The notes under the pieces were generated by a model. It was given only the letters and a program-made list of their open reading frames with translations, had not been told where the DNA came from and ran no database searches. Positions 60,995-64,000 of a stretch of DNA of 64,000 bases are shown piece by piece; position 1 is the stretch's first letter, and each line of letters begins with the position of its first letter. Source of the stretch: Thermohalobaculum sp039028795 (GTDB lineage: Bacteria; Pseudomonadota; Alphaproteobacteria; Rhodobacterales; Rhodobacteraceae); assembly GCA_039028795.1 (NCBI GenBank), contig JBCCHJ010000021.1, positions 12,810 through 76,809 of the forward strand. The letters run 5' to 3'. The position numbers and the translations under genes are program-made.

Positions 60995-62112
60995 ATCTTC
61001 GAAACGCTCTTGGGTTTCATGAACCGCGGCTTCACCAGCCCACTCTCATGGTCCGCCTGCGGCTCAACGTTTGTTTGCTCCACATCGGTTCCGATGACGT
61101 CATCCAGCCACCAATCTTGGAACGCAAATTCCTCTTTCAGAACATTCAACTGAATGGACCCCGTCGGGCAGTCCTGCCAGATATGCCACGTGACTCCCAA
61201 CTGCTCGGATGCTTCCTGAGTTGGGTTCATTCGACATGCCTGGGTCTTGGCAAAGGCCTCGGCCGTTTCCCAAACAGCTGCCTGCCCAAAAAGTTTCGGC
61301 GTCGATTCTGAACCTTCAAATGGCCAGAACCTGTTACCTTTCTGATGCGTGTAAACCACGCGTCCGCCCGGCATACATGTCACGGGCGGCCTCATCCAGA
61401 ATGCCCCATTCACCGGTGCAAAAATTGTCGCCATGCCCGGTGATGCGCATGCCAGTTGCCAGGTCAATGCCGCGCCATGACCCAGGCCAATCACGATCAC
61501 ATTTCCGTCGTTGACACCAAATCGCAACGATGCGTCGGTCAGCACGCCGGACAGGAAAGCCGCTTCATCGCGGCCTTTCGGCGTTGCTTCACGATTGGCA
61601 TATATCCCATCGGCGTGCTTGACCACCTTCGCATCCGTGTTCGCGAAGTACCAGCCACGGTCTTGTCCCTGCTTCAGAGGCCGCAAATCGCCTTCAGGTG
61701 TCTGAAGCATGTACTTTCGATCGCTCTTGGTGACCCGGCGATTAATCGAGTACTCGCTTAGTCTGCTGTCAATCGTTGCTTGAACTGTCCGCACATATTT
61801 ACGCTTTGTCGCGACCGGCACGATCACGGCGTATCCACGTACTATGATACTGCTGACCAATTTTTCGTTCATTAGAATCTCTGCCGCGTCCCGTCCGGCA
61901 TCATGAAGGATGACAACTACAGGACTTCTTTTCAGAGGCTCGGTTCGGACCGGGCGGAGGATGTAATATTCCCCCAAGCCGGTATCGCATGCAAAGTGCG
62001 TCGAGTCGGTCGTGCATCCGATCGCTTCGCCCGGAAGCAGTCCGTTCAACAGCACAACGATTACACTGAGCCAGGCACTAACGCGCAGAAAATGAGCCTT
62101 TACCGTAATCAT
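60991..62112 (-). CDS. Exported PHB-depolymerase-like protein, probably catalytically inactive
   Basis: 373 residues with a signal peptide ending about residue 31 and several Cys. The fold resembles the LpqC/PHB depolymerase hydrolases: VVVILHDAGRDAAEIL, then VIVIGLGHGAALTWQLACAS, where GLGHG stands in for GxSxG, i.e. Gly replaces the nucleophilic Ser; APVNGAFWMRPP follows as in the family. A 60-residue insert (about 95-160) separates the first strand from the elbow. Likely a non-catalytic binding protein or an enzyme with changed chemistry. Compare the intact relative at 25706. Confidence 0.65.
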   Translation of the reverse strand: MITVKAHFLRVSAWLSVIVVLLNGLLPGEAIGCTTDSTHFACDTGLGEYYILRPVRTEPLKRSPVVVILHDAGRDAAEILMNEKLVSSIIVRGYAVIVPVATKRKYVRTVQATIDSRLSEYSINRRVTKSDRKYMLQTPEGDLRPLKQGQDRGWYFANTDAKVVKHADGIYANREATPKGRDEAAFLSGVLTDASLRFGVNDGNVIVIGLGHGAALTWQLACASPGMATIFAPVNGAFWMRPPVTCMPGGRVVYTHQKGNRFWPFEGSESTPKLFGQAAVWETAEAFAKTQACRMNPTQEASEQLGVTWHIWQDCPTGSIQLNVLKEEFAFQDWWLDDVIGTDVEQTNVEPQADHESGLVKPRFMKPKSVSKI

Positions 62113-62309
62113 TTCAACGCCTTATCCAATTTCAATTTGCTCAAACCATGGGATGTTCCAACGCAAGTGCCACAGCTTACTTTATTTTGACCGGAAATTT
62201 GAGACGAAAACGACCAGCCGCAGCCAGTGGTTTCGAAGCAGTGAAGGGTGGATCACCTGTCAGATCCTGCCATCGGACTGATGAGGCGGTCATTCCACCA
62301 ACGCCCTGA

Positions 62310-63935
62310 TCAGTTACGCATCCGGGGCACATCGTTTGGATCGAGGCGCAGCTCGATCAACAATGGGTGATCCCGGGTCTCGATCGCGGCGATGGCTGCT
62401 TCCAACTCTTCGACTGACCGAACTGCGATGCCTTGGCCGCCCAGGGCTTTGGCGACATCTGCAAAGGATGGCCAGTCAAATTGAGACAGGCCTGGGTCCA
62501 TGCTGCGGTCCAGGAATTGAATATGCTCTGCACCATAGGCAGAGTCGTTGCAGACGATAACGATCAGATCCTGTTTCAGCCGGACCGCTGTGTTGAACTC
62601 ATTCACCCCGCCCATCATGAAGCCACCATCCCCGGTGAACATGACCACGGGCCTGTCGGGCGCGGCAATCGCCGCCCCGATCGCCTGTTGTAGGCCCAGG
62701 CCGATTGATCCAAAATTGGTGGTGGCGATGAAGCTTCTGGGACTTGGCGCCGATATACGGCACCAGACCTCAGTCATAAAGCGCCCGCCATCCGTCGTCA
62801 GGATGCGGTCCTTCGGCAATGCCTCTTCCAGGCGGTCGAGGGCATAGACATAGTTCACATAACCGGGCGCGGCCTTGGCTGCCTTCCCCGGCGGATGCGC
62901 CGTCAGCTCAACCATGTCCAATTCCTTGGTGAACCCGGTGGGTGGGATCTCGGCCTCGTCCAGCCAATAGATGAAGTTGTCCGCCGTCAGACCTGCATCC
63001 GCCACCAGGGCAGCGTCCGGATGGTAATTCTTGGCGATCTCGGCGAAGGTGTGGTTCACCTGGACCACCCGTTTGCCCTCCATCAACTTGCCTTGATCCG
63101 TGGTGAAATGGTGCAGGCTGGCGCCAAAGCAGACAACGCAATCGCACTTGGCGATGACATCATAGGCGGCGGGCGTCGACAGGGTGCCAAAGATGTCGAT
63201 GTCATAAGGGTGCCCGGTAAAGAGGCCCTTTGCCTTCAGCGTCGTGGCCAGTGGGGCTTCTAGGCGGTTGGCCAGTCGGATGATCTGTTCACGGGCGTCC
63301 GCAGCACCGCCTCCGGCCAGAATGATCGGCCGGCGGGCCGAGGCCATCATGCCTACCGCATCATTCAGATCATCCCCGTCTGGCACGTAAGAGGGCGCGT
63401 GGAAGGCCTTGAATATCTGCTTCTCATGCTCCGTTTCTGACCACATGAAGTCAGCAGGCATGTTCAGCACGATGGGCCGCTGCTCGACCCTAGCGCGATA
63501 GAAGGCATGGGCCACGTCATAAGCTGCGGTTTCTGGCGCGCGGAGCTGTTCGAAACCAGCGCCGGTGACTTTCACCACCTCGCGTTGATCGATGTTCTGC
63601 AGGTTCTGTGGGTTCAGGATCGGCGTGTCGCCCGCCAATAGGACCATGGGGATATGACCGCGCGCGCCCTCGGCCAGGGCGGTCGTGCAATTTGTTAGGG
63701 CCGGGCCATGGGTCACCGTGGCAACGCCCATTTTGCCCGAGACATGCGAATACGCCATCGCCATCAGGATCGAGCTGCCCTCATAGGCCGCCGGCACAAA
63801 GGTGCCGCCACAGCCACGGACATAGTGATCGACCATGAAGAGGTTTGCATCCCCCATTAGGCCGAACATGGTTTGGGCGCCGTGATCGGCGACAGATTGC
63901 GCGATGGATTGGTAGGCGTAGGTGGTTTGGGTCAT
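62310..63935 (-). CDS. Thiamine-diphosphate-binding protein, acetolactate-synthase-like
   Basis: 541 residues from ATG 63935. N-terminal Pyr domain with the activating Glu in PAAYEGSSILMAMAYSHVSG, central nucleotide-like domain (PIILAGGGAADAREQI), and C-terminal PP domain with the ThDP motif FTGDGGFMMGGVNEFNTAVR ending in CNDSAYG. The family includes acetolactate synthase, glyoxylate carboligase, benzoylformate decarboxylase and oxalyl-CoA decarboxylase; no small ALS subunit is adjacent, so a catabolic role is likelier. Stands alone at the right edge. Confidence 0.88.
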   Translation of the reverse strand: MTQTTYAYQSIAQSVADHGAQTMFGLMGDANLFMVDHYVRGCGGTFVPAAYEGSSILMAMAYSHVSGKMGVATVTHGPALTNCTTALAEGARGHIPMVLLAGDTPILNPQNLQNIDQREVVKVTGAGFEQLRAPETAAYDVAHAFYRARVEQRPIVLNMPADFMWSETEHEKQIFKAFHAPSYVPDGDDLNDAVGMMASARRPIILAGGGAADAREQIIRLANRLEAPLATTLKAKGLFTGHPYDIDIFGTLSTPAAYDVIAKCDCVVCFGASLHHFTTDQGKLMEGKRVVQVNHTFAEIAKNYHPDAALVADAGLTADNFIYWLDEAEIPPTGFTKELDMVELTAHPPGKAAKAAPGYVNYVYALDRLEEALPKDRILTTDGGRFMTEVWCRISAPSPRSFIATTNFGSIGLGLQQAIGAAIAAPDRPVVMFTGDGGFMMGGVNEFNTAVRLKQDLIVIVCNDSAYGAEHIQFLDRSMDPGLSQFDWPSFADVAKALGGQGIAVRSVEELEAAIAAIETRDHPLLIELRLDPNDVPRMRN

Positions 63936-64000
63936 GCCGCCTTCGCTCCATTCTTGGCCGATCGACCGTGCTGCAGAGTGTCGTCGGCCCATCGAGGAAC

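Noticed and set aside
62157..62172. Sigma-54 promoter (minus strand) upstream of the pseudo-esterase
   Set aside because: TGGCAC-N5-TTGG lacks the invariant GC at -12.

Overview
The window looks like chromosomal DNA of an alphaproteobacterium of the Rhodobacterales (Roseobacter-type). Evidence: high G+C; an alphaproteobacterial flagellar set with flaF and flbT beside a single flagellin; two B12-dependent (class II) ribonucleotide reductases; a UPF0262 gene overlapping hisD; a symporter-type sensor kinase; and a PccR/ScfR-like regulator. No rRNA, tRNA, CRISPR array or insertion sequence was recognised. Both window edges are ordinary; the left edge cuts an MscS-type channel gene.

Layout. 1-8.8 kb: end of a mechanosensitive channel gene with a coupled exported protein, an AlaX-type editing protein, DgkA, an EamA exporter behind a strikingly structured leader, a rhodanese-type sulfurtransferase overlapping a GNAT acetyltransferase, and a 1057-residue membrane-anchored repeat protein. 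8.8-13.4 kb: the long nrdJ gene with a 587-nt structured, NrdR-boxed upstream region, a 64-residue partner gene, a structured 3' region and a textbook terminator. 13.6-16.9 kb: a TIR-domain protein, a UbiH-family hydroxylase, tadA and an rluB-type pseudouridine synthase. 17-21.1 kb: an envelope/exopolysaccharide locus of the yjbEFGH (gfc) type. 21.4-25.7 kb: a second, shorter nrdJ with a phased NrdR box pair, an A+T-rich frameshifted DUF4238 gene, a repeat-rich intergenic stretch, and a second intergenic stretch with 11-bp tandem repeats.

25.7-38.9 kb: a PHB-depolymerase-like esterase, a TauD-type dioxygenase, then a regulatory/transport block: SSS-family sensor kinase, small membrane protein, single-domain response regulator and ScfR-like regulator, divergent from a five-gene Liv-type ABC importer, which is followed by a near-paralogous response regulator and a degenerate kinase-like protein. 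38.9-42 kb: a DUF2233 protein, two very small genes, an LLM flavin oxidoreductase and an alpha/beta hydrolase.

42-54.9 kb is flagellar: motA, an 800-residue exported protein, flgF, flgG, flgA, flgH and fliL; divergent fliK-flgD; a rod-binding FlgJ-like protein with a putative FlgN-type chaperone; flagellin, flaF, flbT and a DUF1217 gene. motB and the export apparatus must lie outside. 54.9-64 kb is housekeeping and catabolic: hisD-UPF0262-LMW phosphatase, an ornithine cyclodeaminase-like gene, panC, a small methyltransferase, a CHMI/FAH pair, a probable inactive esterase homologue and a ThDP enzyme.

Best candidates for something undescribed: the pseudoknot-capable leader upstream of the EamA exporter, the 60-residue-repeat membrane protein at 5.7-8.8 kb, the 11-bp tandem array at 25.4 kb, the 800-residue motA partner, and the degenerate kinase next to the second response regulator.
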